A DNA stretch of 64,000 nucleotides from Mycoplasmopsis sturni DSM 22021 (lineage in GTDB: Bacteria > Bacillota_I > Bacilli_A > Mycoplasmatales > Metamycoplasmataceae), in contig NZ_JNIZ01000003.1 in NCBI RefSeq assembly GCF_000701485.1, positions 233,081 through 297,080 on the forward strand. The letters run 5' to 3'. Positions 1 to 12,010 of this stretch are shown here, one piece after another. The position numbers were made by a program, and so were the translations under genes. How positions within the stretch are numbered: position 1 is the first letter of the stretch; each line of letters opens with the position of its first letter. The notes beneath the pieces were generated by a model. That model ran no database searches and was not told the DNA's origin. It was given only the letters and a program-made list of their open reading frames with translations.

Positions 1-833
1 GAGTCATAAATAATTGCAATAGATTCTTTTGTAGAATTGCTAGATTCAGGATTAGTTTGTTCATCTGGTTGATAAATATATTGATAGAATCTTTTTTGTT
101 TTTTATCAATTTGATTTAATTTATCAACAATTAACTTCACCTCTTGACCTTTTTGATAATTAATTTCGGTAAGCCCAACCACATCCGGGTTAATTTTTGA
201 AATTATTTGAGCTATTATATCTATCTTGAATTTTTGTTTATCTAAGTTGGCTTTTTTTGTAGCGGAAATTCCACCATAGTTTAGTATATTTCAATGTGCG
301 ATTGTTAAATCTGCTGTTTCTTGAACAATTGGTTGATTTACTTGTTCTTTGTTTTTTTCGGATTCAAGGTTTTTTGTGGGTTCTTTTTTCTTGTTGTCTT
401 CTAAAGTTTTTTGTTTTTCTTTGTTAATGAAAGTTTGTTGATTTTGTCCATTATTTTCGTGTTTTTTAATTTCTAGATTTTTATCTTTTGTTTGATTCTT
501 TTGCTTTTCTTTTTCTATTTTGATTTGTGTTTGGATTTCTGAAGAGGTATTTTTTTCTTCAAGATCAGATTTAGACTGAGGATCTACTTCTTTTTTTGTT
601 TGTTTATCTTTATTTATTAATTCTTTTGATTCAGTTTTTGGCTCTTTTGAACGGTCTTCTTTTTTGGTTTCTATATCCTTGTTTAATTTTGTTTCTTCTG
701 TTTTGTTTTTGCTGTTTTCTTTTTCTTGATTCTCTTTTTTATCATTATCTTTTGAATGAGCACAAGAGATAGATAAAATAGGTAAAGAAATATAACCAAT
801 TAATAATAGGTTTTTTAAAATTTCTTTTTTCAT
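1..833 (-). CDS. MnuA-like membrane nuclease lipoprotein (C-terminus beyond the window)
   Basis: Probable surface nuclease of the endonuclease/exonuclease/phosphatase (EEP) superfamily, the family of mycoplasma MnuA, which degrades external DNA for nucleotide salvage. The chosen start (ATG ending at 833) gives a lipoprotein signal with lipobox SISC (Cys24). Residues of roughly 25-175 form a very Lys/Glu/Asn/Gln-rich low-complexity spacer. The EEP domain then begins with a HWNILNYGG-like strand, followed by INPDVVGLTEIN, where the Glu is the usual metal ligand, and ESIAIIYD; an in-frame UGA (291-293) is read as Trp at the start of this domain. The gene runs off the left edge, so the catalytic His/Asp motifs are not visible. 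An alternative ATG at 857 would put extra residues before the signal and is less likely. EEP assignment is good; the name MnuA is by analogy. Confidence 0.8.
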
Positions 834-945
834 TACTATGATTTTATCAAAAATCATATTCTCAATAGCGAACTGAGAATTATTTTCATTATGATATAAA
901 TAATTGAAATTAATTCCTATTTTTAGCCAAAAAATAGCGTTTTTG

Positions 946-975
946 TTAAAGGTATTTAGGTATTTAAAATATAAT
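946..975 (+). promoter_or_regulatory. Probable prs promoter
   Basis: TATAAT lies at 970-975, about 25 nt before the prs start, with a weak -35-like TTAAAG at 946-951 (18-nt spacer). The mRNA would carry a short leader with GGAGAA before the ATG. Only the -10 box is convincing. Confidence 0.55.
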
Positions 976-1000
976 TCTAAATATAGACTTTTGGAGAAAT

Positions 1001-1975
1001 ATGGATAAGAAAGATATTATTTTGTTTGGAATGGATAATTCAATTGGTTTAGCAGAAAAAATCTCTAAATTACTTGATCTTCCTTTAACTAAAATTAAAA
1101 CTACTACTTTTGCTGATGGGGAAAATATGTTAGTGTCAGAAGAGCCGGTAAGAGGAAAGGATGTTTTCATTATTGCAAGCAACTCAAGACCAGTTAATGA
1201 TAACATCATGAAGTTATCACTCTTTCTAGACTCATTAAAAAGAGCTAGCGCAAGAACAATTACAGTTTGTTTAACTTATTATGGATATGCAAGACAAGAT
1301 CGCAAGGCTAGCGGAAGACAACCAATTGGAGCTAAATTGGTTGCTAACTTTTTACAAGTAGCCGGAGCTACTAAGTTAATTTGTGTAGACTTGCACAACC
1401 CATCAATTCAAGGTTTCTTTGATATTCCGCTTGATGATTTAAAAGGACAATATACAATTGGGAATGTTTTAAAAGAATCGAAAAAGAAATTCACAGTAGT
1501 TTCACCTGATCATGGTGGAACAGTGCGAGCAAGAAGACTTGCAGAAATAATTGACAATAGTTTAAAAATTGTGGTTATCGATAAGCGTAGAGTCGGTGAA
1601 AATCAAACTGAAGTCATGGGTATTATCGGGGAAATCGGAGAAGAAAACGCCGTTATTATCGATGATATTATAGATACTGGAGGAACAATTCTAAAAGCTG
1701 CTAAAAGCCTTAAAGAAAAAGGTGCAAAAGACATCGTTATTGCAGCAACTCACGGAATATTTTCAAGAGGTTTTGAGATGTTTGAAGAAGCTGATTATGT
1801 TAGTCAAGTTATTGTTACTGATAGTATTGACAACTCAGAGTTAGCCAAAAAATTCTCAAAACTTAAAATTGTCTCTCTTGCAACATTTTTAGCAAATGTA
1901 ATTAGAGCACAAGTAAATCACGAAAGTGTTTCAAAAGTGTATTCAGATATGAAGGAAGAAATTAGTGCAAAATAA
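1001..1975 (+). CDS. prs: Ribose-phosphate pyrophosphokinase
   Basis: Cytoplasmic enzyme that transfers pyrophosphate from ATP to ribose 5-phosphate, giving PRPP for purine, pyrimidine and NAD salvage. The 324 residues match the family length. Visible family features: the ATP-binding flexible loop RQDRKAS (about 99-105), DLHNP (130-134), KRR (195-197) and the PRPP loop DDIIDTGGT (221-229). The start is supported by a GGAGAA Shine-Dalgarno sequence 6 nt upstream. The 3' end overlaps the GTG start of rsmG by 11 nt, so the two genes are probably cotranscribed and translationally coupled. PRPP supply fits the scavenging nucleases elsewhere in the window. Confidence 0.96.
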   Translation: MDKKDIILFGMDNSIGLAEKISKLLDLPLTKIKTTTFADGENMLVSEEPVRGKDVFIIASNSRPVNDNIMKLSLFLDSLKRASARTITVCLTYYGYARQDRKASGRQPIGAKLVANFLQVAGATKLICVDLHNPSIQGFFDIPLDDLKGQYTIGNVLKESKKKFTVVSPDHGGTVRARRLAEIIDNSLKIVVIDKRRVGENQTEVMGIIGEIGEENAVIIDDIIDTGGTILKAAKSLKEKGAKDIVIAATHGIFSRGFEMFEEADYVSQVIVTDSIDNSELAKKFSKLKIVSLATFLANVIRAQVNHESVSKVYSDMKEEISAK

Positions 1976-2660
1976 AGAATTTGTTCAAAAATGGTGCGAT
2001 CAAAATCAATGAAATTTTAAAGATTTAGAGCAATATGTTCAATTAATAGAAGAAAAAAATAAAGTTATGAATTTAACTGGTTTTTCAGGTGATGAACTAT
2101 GAGGTCAAGGAATATTAGAATCACTTGTTTTTATGGATGCAATTGTTTCTAAAAAAAGCAATTTAGAAATATTAGATATTGGTGCCGGAGCCGGTTTTCC
2201 TTCAATTCCATATGCAATTGTGCGTCAAGATCTTAGCTTTACTATTTATGAACCTTTGCAAAAACGGGTAGATTTCCTTAATTTAGTTATCAATACTTTA
2301 GGATTAAAAAATGTTAGATTATATGCCAAGCGGGCAGAAGAAGTTAAAGAAAAAAATCTCTTTGATATTGTAACTGCTCGTGCTGTTGGAACAATATCAA
2401 CAATGTTAATGGCGGCTTTTCACTTAGTTAAGGTCAATGGGACAATGAGCTTGATTAAAGGTAAAAAATATAATGAAGAACTCCAAGGTGCAAGCCAAAT
2501 CTTGGATAAAATTAAAATTTCGACAAATATTAAACCTTTAGAGCATCCCTTATTAACTAAACAAAATTTTATTGTTGAGATCAAAAAATTGCGTTCGACA
2601 CCAAAAGAATTCCCTTATCTTTGAAAAGATATTTTAAAATTCAAAAACACGAAGAAATAA
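1965..2660 (+). CDS. rsmG: 16S rRNA (guanine527-N7)-methyltransferase RsmG
   Basis: SAM-dependent methyltransferase (GidB family) that modifies G527 of 16S rRNA. The 231-residue product carries the family's early NLTGF motif (about 36-40) and the SAM loop LDIGAGAGFPS (about 70-80), followed by a TARAV-type segment. The start chosen is GTG at 1965, inside the end of prs, preceded by GAAGGAAG at a good distance; starting at the first ATG (2133) would cut off the N-terminal helices and NLTGF. In-frame UGA codons near the N-terminus and at 2622 are Trp. A terminator follows. Confidence 0.92.
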
Positions 2661-2690
2661 TATTGCAAATATTTACAAATAAAAAAAATA

Positions 2691-2720
2691 AAATTTCAAC
2701 TATTTAAGTTGAAATTTTTT
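2691..2720 (+). terminator. Rho-independent terminator of prs-rsmG
   Basis: Perfect 10-bp stem (AAATTTCAAC 2691-2700 with GTTGAAATTT 2708-2717) followed by a T-run. Confidence 0.8.
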
Positions 2721-2730
2721 AATAAGAAAT

Positions 2731-2756
2731 TATAATTTATAAACTAAATTAAGGAG
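2731..2756 (+). promoter_or_regulatory. gpmI -10 box and ribosome binding site
   Basis: TATAAT at 2731-2736 and AAGGAG at 2751-2756, 7 nt before the gpmI ATG. No good -35 box, as is usual for mycoplasma promoters. Confidence 0.65.
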
Positions 2757-2763
2757 TATTTTT

Positions 2764-4269
2764 ATGAAAAAAACAGTTTTAATTGTAATTGATGGATTAG
2801 GACTTAGAAAAGAAACGCAAGGAAATGGTTTTGCATTAGCAAACACTCCAGAATTTGATCGTTTATTTAAAGAATATCCGCATAGTTTAATCCAAGCTTC
2901 AGGTGAATTTGTCGGGTTACCAAAAGGACAAATGGGAAATTCTGAAGTTGGACACCTTAATATTGGTGCAGGAACAATTGTATATACAGGATTATCTTTA
3001 ATCGCAAAAGACCTTAGAGAAGGAAAATTTGCAACTAATAAAGCCTTTGTTGAAGTTTTTGAAGATGTAAAAGCAAAAGGTTCAACATTGCATTTAATGG
3101 GGCTTTTATCACCAGGTGGTGTGCACTCACTTGATGAACATTTATTTGAAATTTTAAAAGCAGCGCATACTAATGGCGTTAAAGATGTTGCTGTTCATGT
3201 TTTTGGAGATGGAAGAGACGTTGCTCCAGCTTCAATTAAACCATCACTTGAAAAATTAATTAAAATTTGTGACCAATACGGATACAAAATTGCTTCTATT
3301 TCAGGAAGATTTTACTCAATGGATCGTGACCAAATGTTTGATAGAGTTGAAAAAGGATATCAAGCTATTTTAGGTAATGGAATTAACCAATTTGAAAATG
3401 TTTTAGATTATGTAGATGCACAATACAAAGAAGAAATTTTAGATGAGTTTTTAGTGCCTGCTTCAAATAAAACACTCGATAAGAAATACTTTGTAAAAGA
3501 TGGAGATTCAATTATTTTCTTCAACTTCCGTCCTGATAGAGCTCGTCAAATGACACACTTATTTATTGGTTCAGGATTATATGAGGTAAAACCAAGTACA
3601 CCAGTAAAAATTAGTAAGTTTGTTTCGATGATGAAATATGAAGGAATTGATACTATTGTGGCCTTTTCAGAAATGGAAGTATCTCACCCAATTGGTAGAG
3701 TACTTGAACAAGCAGGTAAAAGCCAACTTAGATTAGCAGAAACTCAAAAATATGCACACGTAACTTATTTCATGGATGGTGGAAATGATATTGAGTTTAA
3801 AAATTCACACCGTATTATGGTTCCTTCACTTAAAGTAGAATCATATGCTGATGCGCCTCAAATGTCTGCTAAAGAAATTACAGATGAGTTGATAGCTAAT
3901 GCATTAAATTATGATGTAACCATTATGAATTTTGCTAACCCAGATATGGTCGGTCATACTGGAAATTTAAAATCAACAATTAAAGCTGTTGAAATTTTAG
4001 ATAGTCAAATTAAAAGAATTGTTGAATGAGCGCAAGCCAACGATGTTACTGTATTTATTACTGCTGACCACGGAAATGCAGAAATTACTGAAGATGAAAA
4101 TGGAAAACCAGCAACAAAACACACAAGCAGCCCAGTTATGCTTATTACAACAGATAAATCTTTAAAACTAAAAGATGGAAAATTAGCCAATGTTGCTCCA
4201 ACCATTCTTGATTACATTGGTGTAGCTAAACCAGAACAAATGGACGAAGAATCTCTTATTGTTAAGTAA
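2764..4269 (+). CDS. gpmI: 2,3-bisphosphoglycerate-independent phosphoglycerate mutase
   Basis: Mn2+-dependent glycolytic enzyme interconverting 3- and 2-phosphoglycerate. The protein has 501 residues, usual for the family. It opens with the metal-binding VIDGLGLR (Asp10) and carries the phospho-serine motif MGNSEVGH (Ser60). Further family blocks are HVFGDGRDV, NFRPDRARQ and, near the C-terminus, TADHGNAE. A UGA codon at 4027-4029 is Trp, so the last ~80 residues, including the TADHGNAE metal site, belong to this gene. Monocistronic between two terminators, with a strong AAGGAG site. Confidence 0.97.
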
Positions 4270-4291
4270 AAACCGATTTATTCGGTTTTTC
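4268..4291 (+). terminator. Terminator of gpmI
   Basis: 9-bp stem AAAAACCGA (4268-4276) with TCGGTTTTT (4282-4290), overlapping the gpmI stop codon. Confidence 0.8.
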
Positions 4292-4351
4292 TTTATGCTT
4301 ATAAAAAATTATTATTCTTTTTGATTTAAGCAAATCTTTAAAGTAAAGGTA

Positions 4352-4382
4352 TTGCACTAGATTTTTGTATTTTTAGTATAAT
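4352..4382 (+). promoter_or_regulatory. plsY promoter, probably giving a leaderless mRNA
   Basis: TTGCAC (4352-4357) and TATAAT (4377-4382), 19-nt spacer. Only six nucleotides separate the -10 box from the plsY ATG and there is no Shine-Dalgarno sequence, so transcription should start at or next to the start codon. Confidence 0.6.
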
Positions 4383-4388
4383 CAAAAT

Positions 4389-5066
4389 ATGGAAATTTTT
4401 TACGCTATTATAGCTAACCTTAGTGCTTTTTTATTAGGTTATTTATGAGGTTCTTTAAATACCTCAATTATCTTTAGTAAGATTTTAAAAAATGATGATG
4501 TAAGAAATTATCATTCAAAGAATGCCGGAGCAACTAATTCACTTAGAGTGTATGGTAAGAAATTTGCTCTTGCTGTTCTTATTATTGATATTTTAAAAGT
4601 TGTCTTAGCTACTTACACAGCATATTTTATTTCGTGAGCTTGAAATGATCATATCGTATTTATTCCGCTTTTAGTTGGTTTAGGAACTACTATAGGACAT
4701 GTTTATCCTGTCTTTTTTGGCTTTAAGGGCGGTAAAGCAGTTGCATGTAGTGTTGGTTTGCTAATTTCAACTAATATTGTTCTTTTTCCGATAGCAGCTT
4801 TAGTATTTTTTGGGCTAATCTTCTGAAAAAAATATGTTTCATTAGCAAGTATTGTAACTGCTATTGTAATGAGTGCTTTAGTCTTTTGACCTTGAATTGT
4901 TAGTGGGATTTTAGCAATTAATCAAGCACAAAATGTAGGTGATGCTTGATACGTAGATTCATTTGTCAATTTAGTTGCTTATATTTTATTAATTTTTTCA
5001 CACAGAAGCAATATTAAAAGATTAATAAATGGCAATGAGTCTCAAATCAAAACCTCAAAAAAATAA
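4389..5066 (+). CDS. plsY: Glycerol-3-phosphate acyltransferase PlsY
   Basis: Integral membrane enzyme that acylates glycerol 3-phosphate from acyl-phosphate, the first step of phospholipid synthesis. The 225 residues contain the three cytoplasmic PlsY motifs: GYLWGSLNTS near residues 18-27, AGATNSLRVYGKK about 54-66, and GHVYPVFFGFKGGKAVA about 113-129, separated by hydrophobic membrane segments. Several UGA codons are Trp. The ATG lies 6 nt after a -10 box with no ribosome binding site, so the message is probably leaderless. Confidence 0.93.
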
Positions 5067-5111
5067 ATATATTTATTTATTTATTGAATTATTCTAACTT
5101 ATTTAATTTAG

Positions 5112-5143
5112 AAAAAATCTACCTATTGTAAGGTAGATTTTTT
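5112..5143 (+). terminator. Terminator of plsY
   Basis: 13-bp stem built around ATCTACCT / AGGTAGAT with a T-run on the plus strand and an A-run on the other side, so it may work in both directions. Confidence 0.75.
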
Positions 5144-5144
5144 A

Positions 5145-5167
5145 ATAAAAAAGATGCCTTTAGCATC

Positions 5168-5169
<2 letters not shown>
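5145..5169 (-). terminator. Terminator of gyrB
   Basis: Stem AAGATGC (5151-5157) with GCATCTT (5163-5169), followed on the minus strand by a U-run. It overlaps the gyrB stop codon. Confidence 0.7.
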
Positions 5170-7138
<1,969 letters not shown>

Positions 7139-7143
7139 TTAAA

Positions 7144-7149
7144 ATTATA
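7144..7149 (-). promoter_or_regulatory. gyrB -10 box
   Basis: TATAAT on the minus strand about 27 nt upstream of the gyrB ATG, preceded by GG. No clear -35 box. Confidence 0.55.
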
Positions 7150-7161
7150 CCAAATTTTTAC

Positions 7162-7184
7162 TTGTTTCTATTACATAGAAACAA
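7162..7184 (-). terminator. Hairpin after panT, possible terminator
   Basis: Perfect 9-bp stem TTGTTTCTA / TAGAAACAA with a 5-nt loop immediately after the panT stop codon. The following U-run on the minus strand is interrupted, so termination may be partial and some transcripts may continue into gyrB. Confidence 0.5.
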
Positions 7185-7817
7185 CTACCAGCGGTTATTA
7201 AAATATCAATTCTTGCGTTTGTTTTTAGCAATTCTGATGAGAAAAGTCGCAAAAACACCGCTTAAAAGTCCTAAGAAAATAAGCTCTAGTAGTGCATTTA
7301 CTCAAATTAATGCTAATCAAAATTCAATACTTCCAATAGCATCTAATCTAAAAAGAGCTTTGTGAATAAAAATTACAACAGTGACTAAAAAAGTGTTAGT
7401 AGCTGCAGTTAGAATGCCTACAAAAACAAAAACTAGTGTTTTTATTCAGAAACGAAAAAGATTAGAATTTTTTCTAAATTTTTTAAAAACAAGTGTTTCA
7501 GCAATTTTTACATAAATAAAAACTAAAACACCTAATATTAATCTTGGTAAAATAGCAATATCAGGATAAGAAAATAAAATTCGACCAAAAGCTAAAGCAC
7601 TTAAAAAAGAAGCCATTCCAAGCATTATTCCACCAAAAAAGGAACCTCAAAAACCTAAATGAGCAGCAGAAATAATTAATATGAAAGTTACTAAGTTAAT
7701 TGCAATTGGACCAATTTGAATCAATCCGATATTGGTAAAACTTAGTAATAAAATAAGGGCAAAATAAAAAGATAAGTAAACAAGTTTTGTAATGATTATC
7801 TTGTTTGAATATGGCAT
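7185..7817 (-). CDS. panT: ECF transporter substrate-binding (S) component, probable pantothenate transporter
   Basis: Multi-pass membrane protein of 210 residues, the usual size of the S component of energy-coupling-factor vitamin transporters. Hydrophobic segments are separated by short loops; the LIQIGPIAINLVTFILI region and the AAHLGFWGSFFGG loop resemble other ECF S components. The C-terminal tail is basic. It lies divergently from coaBC-coaX, with 42 nt between the starts, and the ECF family member found beside CoA genes in Firmicutes is PanT; the substrate assignment rests on this context. The shared energizing EcfA/EcfT module is not in the window. Four UGA codons are Trp. Confidence 0.7.
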
Positions 7818-7859
7818 AGTAGTAAAATTATAATACTTAATTAATTGAAGGTAAAAAAG

Positions 7860-8990
7860 ATGAATCTTTTAGTTTTAGTAACTGGCAGTATAGCCGCAAT
7901 AAAATCGCACTTATTAGTAAAGAAGTTAATTGAACAAAAACATACAGTCAAAGTAGCTTTTACCGAAGCGGGTAAGGAATTTGTGTCGCTTAAGGATTTT
8001 ACAAATTATTACGACAATACTTGATATAAAAATAAAAAATCGGATCATATTGATCTTTTTAAGTGAGCCGACCGAATAATTGTATATCCTGCAACATATA
8101 ATACTATCAATAAAGTAGCTAACGGTATCAACGATAATTTTGTAACTAATTTACTTAGTATTGGCGGTTTTAATAAATGAATTGTGTGTCCGGCGATGAA
8201 CACTAAAATGTATGCAAATCCAATTTTGCAGGAAAACATAATTAAATTAAAAAAACTAGGAGTTACTTTTTTAGGTCCAGATGCAGGAATGCTTTATGAT
8301 GGAGACAATGGAATAGGAAGAGTTGTTGAACCTGATTTTGTTGTTGATTTTTTAAGTTGCAAACCCAAAAAGAAAGTTCTTATTACTTTTGGATTTACAA
8401 AAGTTTATCTTGATCCAGTGCGAACAGTTAGTGTTTTCTCAAGTGGAAAATCGGGTTTAGCTTTAATTCAAGAACTAGCCAAAAGCTTTGATGTTACGGT
8501 AATAAACGGAAACTTGGAACATCTAAATACTTACATTCCATTGCAAGTTAAAGTCATTAATGTTAAACTTGTTGATGAATATTTCAAAGCGGTTCAGGAT
8601 AATATTAAAAAACATGATATCTATATTTCTCTTGCAGCAGTTAGTGATCTTATTTTTGAGAAGCAAAAACAAAAAATTAAAAAGAATGAAGATATAAAAT
8701 TTAATTTTCATCAAGGGGTTGATGTATTAAAATGAGTTTCAGATAATTATCCAAACAAAATTAAAATAGGATATGCGCTTGAAAGTTCTAACTTAATAGA
8801 AAACGGAAGATCAAAATTTAATAATAAAAAATTAGACCTTCTAGTTGTTAATAATTCATTGACTTTAGGGTCAAATACTTCAACAGGATTTTTTATAACA
8901 AAAGAAAATGAAGAAGCTTTTAAAGACCTAGATAAAACAAAATTGGCTCAAATTATTTGTCAGAAAATTGAGGAAATATGCAAGAAATAG
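7860..8990 (+). CDS. coaBC: Bifunctional phosphopantothenoylcysteine decarboxylase / phosphopantothenate-cysteine ligase
   Basis: Two-domain CoA enzyme of 376 residues. The N-terminal flavoprotein domain (CoaC) shows VTGSIAA, the catalytic His in DHIDLFKWAD (His63), PATYNTINKVANGI and PAMN. The C-terminal ligase domain (CoaB, from about 170) shows ITFGFTKVYLDPVRTV with FSSGKSG, AAVSDL, GYALES and DLLVVNN. In the CoaC substrate clamp the segment LYDGDNGIGR has Asp147 where characterised enzymes have the Cys (Cys158 in E. coli) needed to reduce the enethiolate intermediate. Start supported by GAAGG; the stop overlaps coaX by 13 nt. UGA codons are Trp. Confidence 0.88.
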
Positions 8991-9799
8991 CTGTATTTGA
9001 TATCGGCAATACAAATATTAAATTATCAGCTTATAAAGTCAAAACTTTAGAAGAATATCAAATCATTCTTTCAACAACAGTTGTAGGTCCTACGGAAAAA
9101 TTATTGACAGATCCTGATTTAATTAGAGAAAAAATTAAAGAAATTATTGGAGATAAATTATTAAATAATTTTGTTTTTTTAGTGGGCTCATCAATTCATT
9201 CTTTAAGTGTTATTTTATCTGACATACTAAAAGAATTGCAAGTAGCTTATAAAATTATTGATCATGATTATAATTTTAAAATTAGTTCTTCCAAAAGAGA
9301 AAAAAAACATATTGGACTAGATATTTTAGGATACTCTAATTATGTTGGCTCGTTAGCAAAAACAACGTTAGCAATTATGTTAGGCACTGCTTGCGTATCG
9401 CTTTTTATTGATGAAAATGAGATACAAAGTGCATCTATTATGCCCGGAATTTCTTTATCTTTTGAGGCTCTTTTACAGCGTTTAAGCAAGTCAAAGTCAG
9501 GAAATCAAAATTGAAAATATCAAATTATGCAAAGCTTAGAATATGGTTATAGTACATCTAGTGCATTAAATTTTGGCTATACTAATATGATTTTAGGAAT
9601 CATATTAGGTTCTTATTTTGCACTAAAAAATGAAGATAGAAAAAAAATCCAAACTATTTATCTTTCGGGCATGGATATTCAAAACTTCGAAATTATTTTG
9701 AGTTTATTTAAGAAAGCAACTGATTCTAAGGTAGAAATAATTTATGATGCCAATTTAATTACACTAGGGTATTTAAAAGCGTATTTAGAGACAAAATAA
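8978..9799 (+). CDS. coaX: Type III pantothenate kinase
   Basis: ASKHA-fold kinase phosphorylating pantothenate, the first step of CoA synthesis. 273 residues, slightly longer than usual. It opens with the phosphate-binding DIGNTN (8-13). Later blocks are IGLDILGYSNYV, corresponding to the GxDR...N motif with Asp kept but Arg replaced by Ile, LGTACVSLFI (the GTA block) and IMPGISLSFEAL. The sequence is therefore a divergent CoaX. An in-frame UGA at 9512-9514 is Trp. Overlaps the end of coaBC, so coupled translation is likely; together with PanT it would feed pantothenate into CoaBC. Confidence 0.85.
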
Positions 9800-9822
9800 A
9801 AGTAGCTTGTTGCTACTTTTAT
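9796..9822. terminator. Bidirectional terminator between coaX and the metalloprotease
   Basis: 11-bp stem ATAAAAGTAGC (9796-9806) with GCTACTTTTAT (9812-9822). It contains the last bases of coaX and the stop codon of the opposing gene. Confidence 0.75.
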
Positions 9823-11879
9823 TTATTTTGAAATTCAATTATTGGTGCTGTTTGATTTCCTTGCGAATCATAATCTAAATTAACATAAAGACGAGATAAT
9901 CATGAAGTATTTATTCCATCTGCAGAACGAAGATTAGTAACTAATCGATCAGAATAAACACTTGGAAAAACTTTTGTATCAATTTCATTATCTTCGGCAA
10001 TACCATTTTGATTTAAATCTTTTCAAAAATAAATTTTACTATCTTGATTAATTTCTACAAAGTCTTCTGATATGTATGGAATGAAATTGGTTTGAGGGTA
10101 AATTCGAGTTTGAGCTTGTATTTCTCTTTGATCTTCATCAAGTAAAAATGCCCCCGTATCGTGAGTTTGTTTTCCAAAAAAGTTAAAAGTATCCATATAT
10201 TTAAATTTAGTTGTTGTTTTATGGTTTTTCTTATCAATTAGTACAAATCCAGTATATGTTTTTGAAGGAAGATAACCAGAAAATTTAATTTTATTTAAGT
10301 CTGCATCTTCGGTTTTTATTTCATTGTGTAACTTATTGTCATCGCTAATTTGGTCATTTCATTTTCAAGTTACTTTGGGGTAAATTTGAGCAATTGCCTT
10401 TCCGTAACCCATATTATTTAAAAATAATTGGTAAAACGATCTAGCGTTATTTTTTAATAATTGAGTTTGTTGGCCGTTTTGGTCATTAAAATGAATTTGA
10501 CCACCAAAAATATTATTTGGCATTACAAGATGATTTTTTTGAAATAAGTTTTCATTTTGTATGATTTCTTGTAAATTTAATTGATAAACCTTAGCTCAAT
10601 CATCGCTTTGAGAAAACAAATGCATTTTAGTGTTATATCTTTGATCTCTTTCGATGCTTCCGTATCAATTAAGTAAAAAATCACCGTCTTGTAAAGTATA
10701 AAGAGGAGAACCTAGTTGTAGGTAATTTTCATAAGCATATTTAGTATATTCACGAGGAATTAACTCGGTTAATGAATATAAATATTGCAATCTTTGTCCA
10801 TTAACGACTCAATTTGCATCTTTTATATAACTAAAATATCAATTTTTAAGGTTCTCTTCATTATTTAAGTATTTTATGTCTCATTTATTTGAACCTAACA
10901 ATGATCCGGTAACTTCTTCATCGGTATTGGCTAATTTTCAAACTGAGTTTAAACTTAATCAATTGCTAAGAATTTTTTTATTAAACAATTCATCGTTAGA
11001 AGAAGTAAGTGTTTTTCTTTGAGTATTAAAATGTAGCAATTGTTTAAATCTTGTTGCGAAATCATAATTTCAAAGCTGTTCGCTAGAAAATTCTTTTTCT
11101 TCGGCTAATCCTGCATAGAGGATTTTTAAGGATTTTTGAGAGTCTTTTTTGGATATCAAGCCACTTTTAGTGGCGATTTCTGCATATGAATTACTTCAGT
11201 GGTGCATATATTCGTGGAAAATAGTAGGCATGATTTGCGATAAAATTCCATAAAGTGAAACCCCATGTTCTAAAAGTCTTTGTCCATTAACATAGATGTT
11301 GCGATTGGCTGGCAAGTATAATCCTGAGGCCTCAGAGGGAATTACATAAAAATCATTAATATTAATAGCCTCTAGATCAAAAACTTCAGGGCCAAAAGGA
11401 ACTTTTCTTTTAAATTCTTGGGCTAATTTAACTAAAGCATTATTCCCTAACATATATCGATTGATGCCGTTAGAATCTTTAATATATGAGTATTCTCTAA
11501 AAATAATATTAGTGTAAGGATCGATGAATTCTAATTTGTATCTTCCGTATTCATCAACAGATTCAGTGACATTTTCAAATTCTTCGACTTTATTATTAAT
11601 ATGAGAGAAGGCACCGTTTAAATCAGAAGTAACAACCTGCATGTCATATTTTTGCAATGGGATAATTTTATGCGGAGAGACTTCTGGGTCGTTAAAATCT
11701 TTATATTCTCTTAACTCTAAAGTTTTAGGATCGAAAGCTCCTAATTTATCATTTTTAGTAGTATTTGGGGTTGTAGTAAGCAATTGAGTTAGTTTAAAGG
11801 AACCATAGGCTATAACTCCCAAAATACCTGCAGATACAACAGATAAACCTGCGATCGTAAGTGCTTTTCATTTTTTCAT
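9819..11879 (-). CDS. Membrane-anchored zinc metalloprotease-like protein (MYPU_1760-like)
   Basis: 686-residue protein with one N-terminal membrane segment (about residues 6-26) and a large extracellular part. The zinc-binding signature HEYMHH (HExxH) lies near residue 222, following a predicted helix GILSQIMPTIF; the third ligand is probably a downstream Glu in a helix with GLAEEKEF. The rest is Asn/Lys/Asp-rich with a Ca-binding-looking DLNQNGIAEDNE segment. It resembles a mycoplasma family of anchored metalloproteases named after MYPU_1760; I recall this name from annotation and could not verify it. TATAAT at 11904-11909 and an AAGAAAG site support the start. Many UGA codons are Trp. Substrate unknown. 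Confidence 0.7.
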
Positions 11880-11903
11880 TTTAATTATTTCTTTCTTGAT
11901 TAA

Positions 11904-11909
11904 ATTATA
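11904..11909 (-). promoter_or_regulatory. -10 box of the metalloprotease gene
   Basis: TATAAT on the minus strand, 25 nt before the ATG at 11879. Confidence 0.5.
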
Positions 11910-11979
11910 TATTTTATAAATATTTTAAATTCAAATAAAATGACAGTATTTTTTTGTTTTTTAGCAAAGCTAAGAAAAA

Positions 11980-12010
11980 GAGAAAAGAAAAAAGCAAGTG
12001 TTACTTGCTT
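11980..12010 (-). terminator. Terminator of pyrH-frr
   Basis: 8-bp stem AAGCAAGT (11992-11999) with ACTTGCTT (12003-12010), followed on the minus strand by TTTTTTCTTTTC. Confidence 0.75.
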
